Part shown: in pieces, positions 27,208-36,773 of the stretch
Position numbering within the stretch: position 1 is the first letter of the stretch
Layout: the number at the start of each line of letters is the position of its first letter
Origin: Sphingomonas sp. GC_Shp_5
Lineage (GTDB): Bacteria; Pseudomonadota; Alphaproteobacteria; Sphingomonadales; Sphingomonadaceae
Length of the DNA: 64,000 nucleotides
Assembly (NCBI RefSeq): GCF_026540855.1
Contig: NZ_JALNUP010000013.1
Coordinates: 1 to 64,000, forward strand
Direction of reading: 5' to 3'
Translations under genes and position numbers: made by a program
Notes under the pieces: generated by a model
Databases searched by the model: none
Told to the model about the DNA's origin: nothing
What the model saw: only the letters and a program-made list of their open reading frames with translations

Positions 27208-28164
27208 ATGCTCGACACCCCCGCCGCCCAGGTCCCCACCCTCAGCCTCGCCCAGGCCGATACCGACCCCGCCGGCTTCGCCGCCGCCTTCGGCGGATCG
27301 TTCGAGCGATTCGGCTTTGCGGTGATCGCCGATCATGGTGTGCCGCAGGAGCTGATCGCGCGCGCCTGGGCCGAGACCGAGGCGTTGTTCGCGCTGCCCG
27401 ACGCCGAGAAGCGCGGCTATTTCATCGAGGGCGCGGGCGGTGCGCGCGGCTACACGCCCTTCAAAACCGAGATCGCCAAGGACGCCAAGCACGTCGACCT
27501 CAAGGAATTCTGGCATGTCGGCCGCGAGCTGCCGGCGGGGCATCGCTTCGCCAAGGACATGGCGCCGAACGTCTGGCCGACCCGCCCCGAGGGCTTCAAG
27601 GACACGTTCGTCGAGCTGTTCGCCGCCTTCGACCGCGCCGGCGACAAGCTGCTCTCGGCGATTGCCCGCCACCTCGGGCTCGACCCGCACTGGTTCGATC
27701 CCGCGGTGAAGGACGGCAATTCGATCCTCCGCCTGCTTCATTATCCGCCGATCCCGGTGGATGCCGAGGGCGTGCGCGCCGGCGCGCACGAGGACATCAA
27801 CCTCATCACCCTGCTGCTCGGCGCCGAAGAAGCCGGGCTCGAACTGCTCGACCGCGCTACCGGCGAGTGGCTGGCGATCAAGCCGCCGGAAGGCGCGATG
27901 GTGGTCAATGTCGGCGACATGCTCCAGCGCCTCACCAACCACCTGCTGCCCTCGACCACGCACCGCGTCGTCAACCCCGCGCCCGAGCGCCGCGGCCATT
28001 CGCGCTACTCGATGCCCTTCTTCCTCCACCCCGCGCCCGATTTCCTGATCGAGACGCTGCCGCAGACCATCACCGCGGCCAATCCGAACCGCTACCCCGA
28101 GCCGATCACCGCGCACGACTATCTCCACCAGCGGCTGGTGGAGATCGGCCTGATCAAGAAGTAA
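27208..28164 (+). CDS. Isopenicillin N synthase-like 2OG-Fe(II) oxygenase
   Basis: 318 residues of the plant/fungal-type dioxygenase family. The N-terminal DIOX region is FERFGFAVIADHGVPQELI. The iron ligands are H194 and D196 in GAHEDINLITLL and H252 in STTHRVVNP; the 2-oxoglutarate Arg-x-Ser is RYS at 266-268. GDMLQRLTN lies between. The presence of RxS suggests it uses 2-oxoglutarate as co-substrate, unlike true isopenicillin N synthase. The substrate is unknown; related bacterial enzymes act on amino acids or small aromatics. It converges on the M20 gene across a perfect palindrome. Confidence 0.9.
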   Translation: MLDTPAAQVPTLSLAQADTDPAGFAAAFGGSFERFGFAVIADHGVPQELIARAWAETEALFALPDAEKRGYFIEGAGGARGYTPFKTEIAKDAKHVDLKEFWHVGRELPAGHRFAKDMAPNVWPTRPEGFKDTFVELFAAFDRAGDKLLSAIARHLGLDPHWFDPAVKDGNSILRLLHYPPIPVDAEGVRAGAHEDINLITLLLGAEEAGLELLDRATGEWLAIKPPEGAMVVNVGDMLQRLTNHLLPSTTHRVVNPAPERRGHSRYSMPFFLHPAPDFLIETLPQTITAANPNRYPEPITAHDYLHQRLVEIGLIKK

Positions 28165-28181
28165 GGGCCGGCCCTGCCTAC

Positions 28182-28203
28182 CCCCTTCGCCTAGGCGAAG
28201 GGG
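28182..28203. terminator. Perfect 22-bp palindromic terminator
   Basis: CCCCTTCGCC/TAGGCGAAGGGG forms an 11-bp inverted repeat between two convergent genes, with T-rich sequence (TTGGTTT) on the right. It is placed to end both transcripts. Confidence 0.6.
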
Positions 28204-28208
28204 TTGGT

Positions 28209-29447
28209 TTACCCCAGCCCCTGCTCCAGGAACCGCGTCGCCACAGCGCAGTGCAGAGCGATGCCGCGCGCCATGATCGATTCCTCGATCGTCATCCGCG
28301 TGTTGTGCAGCGGCGGGTTGGTCGCCGGGTTGCTGCCCGCGGGCGCGGCGCCGAGGAACGCCATCGCGCCCGGCATCGTGCGCAGCACATAGGAAAAATC
28401 CTCCGCACCCATCATCGGCGCCGGCATCAGCTGGAAGCCGCCGGCGCCGCCGAGATCGACCGCACACGCCTCCATCAGCGCCACCGCGCGCGCGTCGTTG
28501 ACAGTCACCGGATAGCCGTCCTCGATCCACGCCTCGCCGGTGAGGCCATGCGCCGCCGCGATGCCCTCGACGATCCGCGCAAACGCCGCGCGCATCAGCT
28601 GGCGGGTCGGTTCGGACAGCGTGCGCAGCGTGCCGAGCATCTTCACCTCGCCCGGGACGATGTTGTGCGCGGAGCCGGCCTCGATCTTGGTGATCGACAG
28701 CACCGCCGGATCGGTGACCGGCACCCGCCGCGCGACAAAGGTCTGCAGCGCGGTGACGATCTCGCAGGCGACGGGAATCGGATCGAGGCAATCGTGCGGC
28801 ATCGCCGCATGGCCGCCGGCGCCGCGGATCACCGCGTGGAGTGTGTCGGCAGACGCCATCAGCGGCCCTGCCCGGGTCACCAGCACGTTGGCCGGCGCGT
28901 TGGGCAGGATGTGCAGCGCGAACGCCGCCTCGGGCGCGGCGATGTCGAGCAGCCCGTCGTCGATCATGTAGCGGGCGCCGTGATAGCCCTCCTCGCCGGG
29001 CTGGAACATGAACACCACCGTGCCGGCCAGCTGGTCACGCCGCGCCGAGAGCGCCTTGGCCGCGCCGACCAGCATCGCAGTGTGCGAATCATGCCCGCAG
29101 GCGTGCATCGCGCCATCGATCAGCGAGGCGAACGGCAGCCCGGTCTCCTCGTGCATCGGCAGCGCGTCATGATCGCCGCGCAACAGCACGGTGCGGCCGT
29201 TCCCCTGCCCCGCGCTGCCGCCGCCGCGCAGGACCGCGACAAAGCCGGTGGTCGAGCGGCTGTCGTGGATCTCGAGCGGCAGCCCGGCGAGCGCCGCCTT
29301 GATCTTGTCCGCAGTGCGCGGGCAGTGCAGCCCGATCTCGGGATCGGCATGGATCGCCCGGCGCAGCTCGATCGCCTCATCGAGCCCCGCCTCGCCCACC
29401 GCACTCCACGCGCCAGCGCCGTCGTCATCCAGGCTCATCGCATCCAT
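28209..29447 (-). CDS. M20-family amidohydrolase (hippurate/N-acyl amino acid hydrolase type)
   Basis: 412 residues. It has the M20D pattern: RRAIHADPEIGLHC at the start, the metal-site motifs LLRGDHDALPMHEETGLPF and HACGHDSHTAMLVGAA, the catalytic Glu in MFQPGEEGYHGA, and a dimerisation domain near GAGGHAAMPHDCLDPI. Such enzymes remove acyl or aryl groups from amino acids; the precise substrate cannot be told. It is 3 bp after the stop of the HerA-like gene, so it is its operon partner. An ATG three codons downstream (29438) has better spacing to AGGA and may be the true start. Confidence 0.9.
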   Translation of the reverse strand: MDAMSLDDDGAGAWSAVGEAGLDEAIELRRAIHADPEIGLHCPRTADKIKAALAGLPLEIHDSRSTTGFVAVLRGGGSAGQGNGRTVLLRGDHDALPMHEETGLPFASLIDGAMHACGHDSHTAMLVGAAKALSARRDQLAGTVVFMFQPGEEGYHGARYMIDDGLLDIAAPEAAFALHILPNAPANVLVTRAGPLMASADTLHAVIRGAGGHAAMPHDCLDPIPVACEIVTALQTFVARRVPVTDPAVLSITKIEAGSAHNIVPGEVKMLGTLRTLSEPTRQLMRAAFARIVEGIAAAHGLTGEAWIEDGYPVTVNDARAVALMEACAVDLGGAGGFQLMPAPMMGAEDFSYVLRTMPGAMAFLGAAPAGSNPATNPPLHNTRMTIEESIMARGIALHCAVATRFLEQGLG

Positions 29448-29450
29448 TTC

Positions 29451-31133
29451 CTATCTACCGCGCAACAGATTGCCGAGCACGCTGCGCATCACCGTACCGA
29501 CCAGCCCGCCACTCGAGGCCGACGAACGTCGCGTGCCGCCGCCGAACACCTGCTTGCCGATCTCGTTCGCCACCTGGCGGCCGATCGACGAACTCGCCGC
29601 CCGCGTCGCCGAGGTCAATGCCTTGCTCCATGGCGAGTTCGCCGCCTCGCGTTCCGCCGCGGCCTGCGCCTGCGCCGCCACCTTGGCGTCGCGATCGGCA
29701 TCGCGCTGCGCCGCGATCCGCGCGCGCTCGGCCTCCTTGGCGGCCTGCGCGCCCTGCTTGGCCTCGACCGCGGCGGCCTTGTCGGCCGCGTCCTTGGCCT
29801 GGCTCGCCGCCACGGCCGCCGCGGCCTCCTGGGTCTTGGCGGCGAGCAGCTCCTCGGCGGATTCGCGATCGACCACCGTGTCGTACTTGGCGCCGACCGG
29901 GTCGGTGTCGATCAGCACCTTGCGCTCGTCGGGCGTCACCGGGCCGACCCGCGATGCCGGCGGCTTGATCAGCGTCCGCTCGACCGGCGCTGGCGATCCG
30001 TCGGGCAGCAGCAGCGATACCAGCGCCTCGCCGACCTTGAGCTCGGTGATCGCGGAGGCGACATCCACCCCGGGGTTGGCGCGAAAGGTGGTCGCCGCGG
30101 CCTTGACCGCGGCTTGGTCGCGCGGGGTGAAGGCGCGCAGCGCGTGCTGCACGCGGTTGCCGAGCTGCCCTGCAACCGTGTCGGGAATATCGATCGGATT
30201 TTGCGTGATGAAGTAAATGCCGACGCCCTTGGAGCGGATCAGCCGCACCACCTGCTCGATCTTGTCGAGCAGCGCCTTGGGCGCCTCGTCGAACAGCAGA
30301 TGCGCCTCGTCGAAGAAGAAGACGAGCTTGGGTTTGTCGGGATCGCCGACCTCGGGAAGGTGCTCGAACAGCTCGCTCATCAGCCACAGCAGGAAGGTGG
30401 AATAGAGCTTGGGGGCGGCCATCAACTTGTCGGCGGCGAGGATGTTGACGATGCCGCGACCACGGTCGTCGGTGACCAGGAAGTCGTCCATGTCGAGCGC
30501 GGGCTCGCCGAAGAAATGCTCGGCGCCCTGGCTGCGCAGCTGCAACAGCGAGCGCTGGATGGCGCCGATCGACTGTTTGGAGACGTTGCCATATTGCGTC
30601 GTCAGCTCGGCCGCGCGGGTCCCGCAATGCGCGAGCATCGCCTGCAGATCGTCGAGGTCGATCAGCAGCAGCCCCTCCTGATCGGCGACGTGGAAGGCGA
30701 TGGTCAGCACGCCTTCCTGCACCTCGTTGAGGTCCATCAGCCGCGCGAGCAGCAACGGCCCCATCTCGCTGACGGTGGTGCGGATCGGGTGCCCCTGCTC
30801 GCCGTACAGGTCCCAGAATTGCACGGGATTGTCGGCATAGGCCCACTCTGTGTCGCCGATCTCGGCGGCGCGCGCGGCGAAGGTCGCGTGATTCTTGCCC
30901 TGCGGCGATCCGGCCATCGCGAGCCCGGCGAGATCGCCCTTCACGTCGGCGACGAAGCTCGGCACGCCCGCCCTGGAGAAGCCCTCGATGATGCCCTGCA
31001 GCGTCACCGTCTTGCCGGTGCCGGTGGCGCCCGCGATCAGCCCGTGGCGGTTGGCGCGCTTGAGATCGAGCATCTGACGGCTGCCGACGCCCCCTGCCCC
31101 GACGCTGGCGCCGATGAAGATTCCGTCGCTCAT
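29451..31133 (-). CDS. HerA-like ATPase (DUF853/YjgR family)
   Basis: 560 residues. An FtsK/HerA-type ATPase core has Walker A GATGTGKT (35-42) and Walker [13 protein letters not shown] near 290. The DUF853 signature [13 protein letters not shown] comes after the P-loop. A charged Ala-rich coiled coil (about 435-510, [12 protein letters not shown] pattern) precedes a Gly/Ser-rich tail. The family's role is unclear; HerA proteins pump DNA, but this branch has also been linked to protein or phosphate-sensing functions in vitro. No nuclease partner (NurA) is adjacent. It is upstream of and coupled to the M20 hydrolase. Confidence 0.87.
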   Translation of the reverse strand: MSDGIFIGASVGAGGVGSRQMLDLKRANRHGLIAGATGTGKTVTLQGIIEGFSRAGVPSFVADVKGDLAGLAMAGSPQGKNHATFAARAAEIGDTEWAYADNPVQFWDLYGEQGHPIRTTVSEMGPLLLARLMDLNEVQEGVLTIAFHVADQEGLLLIDLDDLQAMLAHCGTRAAELTTQYGNVSKQSIGAIQRSLLQLRSQGAEHFFGEPALDMDDFLVTDDRGRGIVNILAADKLMAAPKLYSTFLLWLMSELFEHLPEVGDPDKPKLVFFFDEAHLLFDEAPKALLDKIEQVVRLIRSKGVGIYFITQNPIDIPDTVAGQLGNRVQHALRAFTPRDQAAVKAAATTFRANPGVDVASAITELKVGEALVSLLLPDGSPAPVERTLIKPPASRVGPVTPDERKVLIDTDPVGAKYDTVVDRESAEELLAAKTQEAAAAVAASQAKDAADKAAAVEAKQGAQAAKEAERARIAAQRDADRDAKVAAQAQAAAEREAANSPWSKALTSATRAASSSIGRQVANEIGKQVFGGGTRRSSASSGGLVGTVMRSVLGNLLRGR

Positions 31134-31180
31134 TCAAACTCCTGATCTTCCCGGGCGATGAGTCTAGCCCGCGCGCGACG

Positions 31181-31218
31181 CAAAAGAAAAGGGCCGCCGC
31201 TTCTACAAGCGACGGCCC
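31181..31218 (-). terminator. Intrinsic terminator of degP
   Basis: Read leftward, a 12-bp stem (GGGCCGTCGCTT / AAGCGGCGGCCC, one mismatch) with a four-base loop is followed by TTTTCTTTTG. It lies 43 bp downstream of the degP stop. It is the clearest rho-independent terminator in the window. Confidence 0.8.
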
Positions 31219-31261
31219 TTCATTCAGATCGATGCTCCGGCTTGCACAGGAGCGCCGAGGC

Positions 31262-32794
31262 TTACCCCTTGATCTTGACCGGAATGAAGGCCTTGGCGCC
31301 ACGGCCACGCTGCACCAGCAGCAGCACCTGCGGGCGACCCGCCGCCTTGGCCTGGTTGACCGCGGCGCTGAGCGCGGCAGCGGTGGTCACCGGGGTGCTG
31401 TTGACCGCGAGCACCACGTCGCCGCGCTTGAGCTTCTGCGCCGCATCGCTCGACTGGTCGACCGCCGCGATGACGACGCCTCGGGTGGTCGGATCGACCC
31501 CCACTGCCCGGGCGATGCCAGCGGTGAGCGGCTGCACGGTCAGTCCGAGCGCACCGCCATTGACAGGAACGACGGCGCTGTCGTCATCGTCGTCCGATCC
31601 GAAACCCTCATCGTCACCACCTGCCTGGGCAAGCAATTGATCGTTGGAAGGCCGCGCAGCCACCGTGACGTTGACGGAAGCCGGCTTGTTGTTGCGGATC
31701 ACGTCAAGCCGGGCAGTCTCACCTGGCTTCACGTTCGACACGAGCCGCGACAGCGACTGGTCGGGGTTCACCTCAGCGCCGTTCACCTTGATGACGACAT
31801 CGCCGACCTTGAGGCCACCCTTGGCGGCAGGGCCCGTCGGCTCGACGCCGGCGATCAGCTCGCCCTGATTTTTCGGAATGCCCAACGCTTCGGCACGATC
31901 GTCATCGATCGGACCGCCCAGCGACACGCCGAGATAGCCGCGCTGGATCTTGCCGCCGGTGCGGAAGGTCTCGATGATCGGCTTGGCTTCCTCAGCGGGG
32001 ATAGCGAAGCCGATGCCAATGTTGCCGCCCGACTGCGAGAAGATCTGGCTGTTGATGCCGATCACGTTGCCGTTGAGGTCGAACATCGGGCCGCCGGAAT
32101 TGCCCTGGTTGATCGAGGCGTCGGTCTGGATGAACCGGTCATAGGCGCCGCCCTGGCCGGTGACGCGGTTGATCGCCGAGATAATGCCGGCGGTGACGGT
32201 GCCGCCGAGGCCGAACGGCTCGCCGATCGCGACCACCCAGTCACCGACGCGGGCGCGCGACGAATCGCCGAACTTGACGAACGGCAGGTTGGTCGCGTCG
32301 ATCTTGAGCAGCGCCAGATCGGAATCCTGATCCTTGCCGATCACCTTGGCGACATATTCCTTGTGGTCGGACAAGGTCACGGTGATCGAATTCACCGTCG
32401 CGCCCTGCGCGCCCGGCGAGATCACATGGTTGTTGGTGACGACATAGCCGTCCGGCGAGATCAGGAAGCCCGAGCCCAGGGACTGGCCTTCGCGCTTGAC
32501 CGGCGCGCCGCCCTGGCCGCCCATGCCGCCGAACAGATCACCGAAGGGCGTGCCCGAGAAGGGATTGGCCGGCTGCTTCTGGACGATGGTCTGCTTGGTC
32601 GAGATGTTGACCACGGCGGGCTGCAGCCGCGCGACCATGTCGGCGAAGCTCATCGGCGCGCCGCCCTTGGGCGCGGCAGCCTGGATCGCGCCCGGCTCGT
32701 TCTGCGCGACCTGCGCGACGCTCGGCTGGAGGGCGAGGGTGGCGGTGGCACCGCCGAGGAGCAGCGCACCGGTGATGGCGTAGGCGTAACGCAC
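31262..32794 (-). CDS. degP: Do-family periplasmic serine protease DegP/HtrA
   Basis: 510 residues. A signal peptide (YAYAITGALLLGGATATLALQPS) is followed by a chymotrypsin-like domain with H123 (TNNHV), D159 (DSDLALL) and S233 (GNSGGPM), then two PDZ domains (about 300-390, beginning RGYLGVSLG, and 410-505). An acidic stretch (EGFGSDDDDD) lies between the PDZ domains. It is a heat-shock chaperone-protease that degrades misfolded envelope proteins. It starts at GTG with GAGAGGA upstream. It lies 118 bp after hflC on the same strand, the usual hflK-hflC-degP order of alphaproteobacteria. Confidence 0.96.
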   Translation of the reverse strand: MRYAYAITGALLLGGATATLALQPSVAQVAQNEPGAIQAAAPKGGAPMSFADMVARLQPAVVNISTKQTIVQKQPANPFSGTPFGDLFGGMGGQGGAPVKREGQSLGSGFLISPDGYVVTNNHVISPGAQGATVNSITVTLSDHKEYVAKVIGKDQDSDLALLKIDATNLPFVKFGDSSRARVGDWVVAIGEPFGLGGTVTAGIISAINRVTGQGGAYDRFIQTDASINQGNSGGPMFDLNGNVIGINSQIFSQSGGNIGIGFAIPAEEAKPIIETFRTGGKIQRGYLGVSLGGPIDDDRAEALGIPKNQGELIAGVEPTGPAAKGGLKVGDVVIKVNGAEVNPDQSLSRLVSNVKPGETARLDVIRNNKPASVNVTVAARPSNDQLLAQAGGDDEGFGSDDDDDSAVVPVNGGALGLTVQPLTAGIARAVGVDPTTRGVVIAAVDQSSDAAQKLKRGDVVLAVNSTPVTTAAALSAAVNQAKAAGRPQVLLLVQRGRGAKAFIPVKIKG

Positions 32795-32912
32795 TAGTGG
32801 AAAGTCCTCTCATAGGGGGTCAGACCGATAATCGGAGCCGCAATGGCCCCAACCGGCTGAACGCCGCTTGAATATTCACGTACCCGCAAGCTGGTGGCGA
32901 TCGTGCCCGCAA

Positions 32913-33791
32913 TCAACGCCCGCGACCCTCGAACTCGCGAAGATAGCTGTTGTTGGGCGACAGGATGATCGAGGTCGAGCCCTTGGGCGCCTCGCCGCCA
33001 TTGGTGCCGAACGTCACCCGGTACGACTGCATCGCCCGGTAGAAGTCGTAGAAGTCGGCATCCTTGGTGAAGCTCTGCGCATAGATCTGCGCGGCCTGGG
33101 CGTCGGCCCCGGCGCGGATGATCTGCGCATCCTTCTGGCCCTGCGCGCGGATCGTGGTCGCCTGCTGCTGCCGCGCGGTCCGCATCGAGTTGAGCGCGCT
33201 CTCCAGCGGGCTGCCGTCCGGCAGGTCGGCATGCTTGATCCGCACGTCGACGATCTCGACGCCATATTGCGACGCCAGCCGCTGCAGCCGGGCCTGGATA
33301 TTGTCCATCACCCGGTCACGCTCGGGGCTGAGCAACGTCGCGAACGGCTGGTTGCCGAGCTCGTTGCGGATCGAGGTGCCGAGCAGCGGCGCCAGCGCAT
33401 CGGTGATCCGGCTCTCGGTCGAACCCGTGCTGCCGGTGGCGTTCACCGCCTTCAGCGGATTGACAATCCGGTAGCGCGCATAGGCGTCCACCTCGAGCCG
33501 CAACTGATCGGAGGAGAGCACCTGCTGGTTCTCATATTCGACGTCGAGCACGCGCTTGTTGATCCACACCAGGCGGTCGACGAACGGGATACGCGCGATC
33601 AGCCCGGCGCCGGTGTGGCCGAACACCTCGTTCTTGCGATAGGCGTTTACCGTGCGCACCGGCTGCTCGAAGCGGAGCACCACCACCTGCTGGGTCTCGG
33701 GAACAATGGTGATCGTCGCCGCGAGCAGGATCACCAGCGCGAGCAGGGCGAGGCCGATGGTCACGGGGTTGCGGAGGAGCGCGGGGTTCAC
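32913..33791 (-). CDS. hflC: Protease modulator HflC
   Basis: 292 residues. It has one N-terminal membrane helix (VTIGLALLALVILLAATITIV) and a periplasmic SPFH/band-7 domain with QQVVVLRFEQPVR and the helix ENQQVLSSDQLRLEVDAYARYRI. With HflK it forms a large ring enclosing FtsH and limiting its proteolysis of membrane proteins. It starts at a GTG that overlaps the hflK stop (GTGA), so the two subunits are made in step. Confidence 0.95.
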   Translation of the reverse strand: MNPALLRNPVTIGLALLALVILLAATITIVPETQQVVVLRFEQPVRTVNAYRKNEVFGHTGAGLIARIPFVDRLVWINKRVLDVEYENQQVLSSDQLRLEVDAYARYRIVNPLKAVNATGSTGSTESRITDALAPLLGTSIRNELGNQPFATLLSPERDRVMDNIQARLQRLASQYGVEIVDVRIKHADLPDGSPLESALNSMRTARQQQATTIRAQGQKDAQIIRAGADAQAAQIYAQSFTKDADFYDFYRAMQSYRVTFGTNGGEAPKGSTSIILSPNNSYLREFEGRGR

Positions 33792-34894
33792 TGGCCGCCT
33801 CCCTGCGTCGCCTGGGGCTGCGCCGCGGCCGGCACATCCGGCAGTCGCTTGACGCGATCAAGTGGCAGATAGGGCACAACCCCGCCGGTCTCGACGATGG
33901 TCTTGTCGGACTTGGCCAGCACCTGCTCCATGGTCTCGTAATACATCCGGCGGCGGGTCACCTCGGGGGCGAGCCGATACTGTTCGTACACCTTGTCGAA
34001 CTGCGCAGCCTCGCCCTGCGCCAGCGCGACGATCTGCTGGGCATAAGACTGCGCCTTGTTGCGCGCCGCCTGGGCGTCCTGCTGCGCGGCGGTGACGTCC
34101 TTGAACGCGTCGTTGACCTGGCTGGGCGGATCGGCCTGCTTGATCGCGACGCCCTGGATGCGGATCCCGGACTTATATTCGGTGAGCACCCGCTGCATCC
34201 GCTCCTGCACCTGGTTCTCGATCAGCGTGCGGCCCGGCCCGAGCGCTTGGTTGAGGCTGACGTTCGCCACCACCTCGCGCATCGCGCTTTCCGCGGTGGC
34301 GCGCACCGTCTCGCGCGGCTTGTCGATCTGGAAGACGTAATCCTCAGGGCTCGAGATCGTCCAGCGCACCGAATAGGCAAGATCGATGATATTGCGGTCG
34401 GCCGTCAGCATCAGATTCTCGGCACCCGTTTCCGGGAAATCCTCGGTGCGGATGTTCTGCACGTCCACCTTCACCACCCGCGCGATCGGCGCCGGCAGCG
34501 TCACTGCGATGCCGGGATCGAGCGTGCTGGAGTAGCGGCCGAAATAGGTCACGACGCCGCGCTCCTGCGGCGCGATCGGGTGGATCGAGGTGTAGAGCAC
34601 CCACACCAGCAGGATGATCCCCGCGCCGATCAGCCACAGCGCCCGCGGGTTGGGCGCGGTCGGCAGGCCGTTGAAGCCGCCACCGCCACCGCCGCCGTTG
34701 CCGCCGCGCGCCTTCTTGAGGAACTCGTCGAGCGCGCTCGGCTTGCCGCCGGGCTTGCGGCCGCCGGGCGGGGTCGCCCAGGGGTTGCGGGGCCCGCCGG
34801 CGCCGCCGGCATCGTCGCCCTGGCCCCACGGGCCCTTGGGTGGTTCGACGGCGAGAATGGTAGGGCGCGTGGACCGGCCCGGCAGGATTGTCAT
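33788..34894 (-). CDS. hflK: FtsH protease activity modulator HflK
   Basis: 368 residues. A cytosolic Gly/Pro-rich N-terminus (WGQGDDAGGAGGPRNPW, and a GGNGGGGGGGF run near 75) comes first, followed by one membrane helix (LWLIGAGIILLVWVLYTSI) and an SPFH domain starting QERGVVTYFGRYSSTLDPG. The C-terminal helix ends in MEQVLAKSDKTIVE. AAGGTGGG precedes the ATG. It is divergent from apbC with 70 bp between, so it shares a bidirectional promoter region. Confidence 0.95.
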   Translation of the reverse strand: MTILPGRSTRPTILAVEPPKGPWGQGDDAGGAGGPRNPWATPPGGRKPGGKPSALDEFLKKARGGNGGGGGGGFNGLPTAPNPRALWLIGAGIILLVWVLYTSIHPIAPQERGVVTYFGRYSSTLDPGIAVTLPAPIARVVKVDVQNIRTEDFPETGAENLMLTADRNIIDLAYSVRWTISSPEDYVFQIDKPRETVRATAESAMREVVANVSLNQALGPGRTLIENQVQERMQRVLTEYKSGIRIQGVAIKQADPPSQVNDAFKDVTAAQQDAQAARNKAQSYAQQIVALAQGEAAQFDKVYEQYRLAPEVTRRRMYYETMEQVLAKSDKTIVETGGVVPYLPLDRVKRLPDVPAAAQPQATQGGGQ

Positions 34895-34964
34895 CCCACC
34901 TTTATAAGAGGGCGGCAGCTAAAAAACAGTGCCAAGCCTGCGCAGGCCCCCTATCTGGCTGCGC

Positions 34965-35921
34965 ATGATCCAGGACACAGTGGCAGCAGCCGTCCGCGCA
35001 GTAGCGGGCAACCGGGCGACGGTGCGGATGGACGGCGCCCGCGTCGGCATCGTCGTCGACGCGACCGGCCTTGCCGAGGCGGACCGCGACGCGCTCGAAC
35101 GCGACGTCCGCGCCGCCGCTGCCGCCGTACCGGAGGTCGGCGAGGTCCGCGTCGTGCTCACCGCCGAGCGCGTCAACCGCCGGCTGATCGCGGTCGCCAG
35201 CGGCAAGGGCGGGGTCGGCAAGTCCACCGTCGCCGCCAATCTCGCGATCGCGCTCCACGGGCGTGGCCGCCGCGTCGGGCTAGTCGATGCCGACATCTAC
35301 GGCCCGTCGCAGCCGCGGCTGATGCAGGCCGAAGGGACGCGGCCGACCGCCAAGGACAAGGTGCTCGATCCCGTTCCCACCCGCTACGGCGTGCCGCTAT
35401 TGTCGATGGGCCAGCTGATCGAGCCCGGCAAGGCGATCGCCTGGCGCGGGCCGATGATCGCCGGCGCGCTGACCCAATTGGTCGACGCCGACTGGGGCGC
35501 GACCGACACGCTGGTGGTCGATCTGCCGCCCGGCACCGGCGACGTCCAGCTGACCATGGTGCAGAAGCACAAGCCGGCGGGCGCGGTGATCGTCTCAACG
35601 CCGCAGGATCTGTCGCTGATCGACGCCACCCGCGCGATTGACCTGTTCGACAAGGCCGGCGTGCCGATCATTGGCCTGGTCGAGAACATGGCGGGCTATG
35701 CGTGCCCGCATTGCGGCGAGGTCTCCGATCCATTCGGCAACGGCGGCGCCGAGGCTACCGCCACCCGGCTCGGCCTGCCCTTCCTCGGCCGCATCCCGCT
35801 CGCGATCGGCATCCGCACTGCGTCCGACGCCGGCGAGCCGCCGGCCGCGGGGAACGGCGCCGACGGCGCGGCGTTCCACCAGATAGCCGGCCGCGTCGCC
35901 GACTGGCTCGATGCACATTGA
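34965..35921 (+). CDS. apbC: Iron-sulfur cluster carrier ApbC/Mrp
   Basis: 318 residues from MIQDTVAAAV; a GTG-led extension 36 bp upstream reads only basic residues and is excluded. The first 65 residues form a shortened DUF59-like segment. Next is the deviant Walker A GKGGVGKST (80-88), then Switch motifs VDADIYGPSQP and VVDLPPGTGDVQL. The cluster-binding CPHC pair is near residue 247. It holds an Fe-S cluster at the dimer interface and delivers it to apoproteins. Confidence 0.94.
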   Translation: MIQDTVAAAVRAVAGNRATVRMDGARVGIVVDATGLAEADRDALERDVRAAAAAVPEVGEVRVVLTAERVNRRLIAVASGKGGVGKSTVAANLAIALHGRGRRVGLVDADIYGPSQPRLMQAEGTRPTAKDKVLDPVPTRYGVPLLSMGQLIEPGKAIAWRGPMIAGALTQLVDADWGATDTLVVDLPPGTGDVQLTMVQKHKPAGAVIVSTPQDLSLIDATRAIDLFDKAGVPIIGLVENMAGYACPHCGEVSDPFGNGGAEATATRLGLPFLGRIPLAIGIRTASDAGEPPAAGNGADGAAFHQIAGRVADWLDAH

Positions 35922-35937
35922 TCGAGAAGGAGCCGCA

Positions 35938-36369
35938 ATGCCGCTGACTGCCGACGCCGACATTAAGGCGCTGCTCGAGAACGCGCGCACCATCGCGCTG
36001 GTCGGCGCCTCCGATCGCCCGAACCGCCCGTCCTATGGGGTGATGGCGATGCTCCAGCGCCACGGCTATCGCGTGATCCCGATCAATCCGCAGATCACCG
36101 GCGAGCATGTCCATGGCGAGTTCGTGTTCCGCGACCTCCACCAACTGGGCGATCCGATCGACATCGTCGACATCTTCCGCCGCCCGGAAGCGGCTGGCGA
36201 GGCGGTCGACGAGGCGATCGCGATCGGCGCCAAGGCGGTGTGGATGCAATTGGGCGTGATCAACCATGACGCCGCCGCGCGCGCCGAGGCCGCCGGGCTG
36301 CAGGTGGTCATGGACCGGTGCCCGGCGATCGACATCCCGCGCCTGGGCGTTGCCCCGATCGCGACTTGA
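35938..36369 (+). CDS. CoA-binding domain protein (YccU-like)
   Basis: 143 residues from MPLTADADI; AGGAG precedes this ATG, which decides it over an upstream one inside the previous gene's end. It has a Rossmann CoA-binding fold: ARTIALVGASDRPNRPSYGVM, then INPQITGEHVHGEFVFRDL, VDIVDIFRRPEA and WMQLGVINHDAA, ending MDRCPAID. Small stand-alone proteins of this fold are common, and their function is not established. It lies 16 bp after apbC and is co-transcribed. Confidence 0.9.
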   Translation: MPLTADADIKALLENARTIALVGASDRPNRPSYGVMAMLQRHGYRVIPINPQITGEHVHGEFVFRDLHQLGDPIDIVDIFRRPEAAGEAVDEAIAIGAKAVWMQLGVINHDAAARAEAAGLQVVMDRCPAIDIPRLGVAPIAT

Positions 36370-36425
36370 TCGGGTCACAATTGTCGGTGATCATTCCGGC
36401 AACCTCCCCGCCGGAGTAACGCCCG

Positions 36426-36773
36426 ATGATCGCGCTGCTGCTGATGCTCCAAGCCGTCCCCGCCGACACCAAGCTACTCGCCCGCGCCAGCACGCTCACC
36501 GCCGCCGAGCGGCCCTGCGTGATCAACCGCGAATCAACCGACATCACCGTCTGCGGTCGCCGCGACGCCGATCGCTTCCGCGTCCCGTTCATCGTCCATG
36601 ACGCCGGCGACCCGCGCCACGAGAGCGTCGGCGCCGAGCGCGAGCGGCTGCTCCACCGCACCAACCCGGTCGAGGACCTCAGCCCCTTCCTGGTCGGCGG
36701 CGGCATGGCCGGGGTCACCGCCAGCACCAGCGGCGGCGTCGGCGGCATGCGCGATCGGCCGATCGCGCCATGA
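36426..36773 (+). CDS. Small secreted hypothetical protein (115 aa), first of a pair
   Basis: Not recognised. It begins with a short hydrophobic stretch, MIALLLMLQAVPA, that may be a signal sequence. PCVINRESTDITVCGRRDADRFRVP follows, with two cysteines, then a Gly/Ala-rich end. Its end overlaps the next gene by four bases (ATGA). The two share the pattern hydrophobic start - C - DI(T/V)VC - (A/R)xxxDR - P and are likely paralogues. A hairpin (CCGGC/GCCGG) and a likely ribosome site (GGAG) precede the ATG. Confidence 0.55.
   Translation: MIALLLMLQAVPADTKLLARASTLTAAERPCVINRESTDITVCGRRDADRFRVPFIVHDAGDPRHESVGAERERLLHRTNPVEDLSPFLVGGGMAGVTASTSGGVGGMRDRPIAP

Noticed and set aside
27147..31145. 1,332-codon open frame on the plus strand spanning several genes
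   Set aside because: It crosses the oxygenase, M20 and HerA-like genes in wrong frames; the translation is Arg-rich and has no domain.
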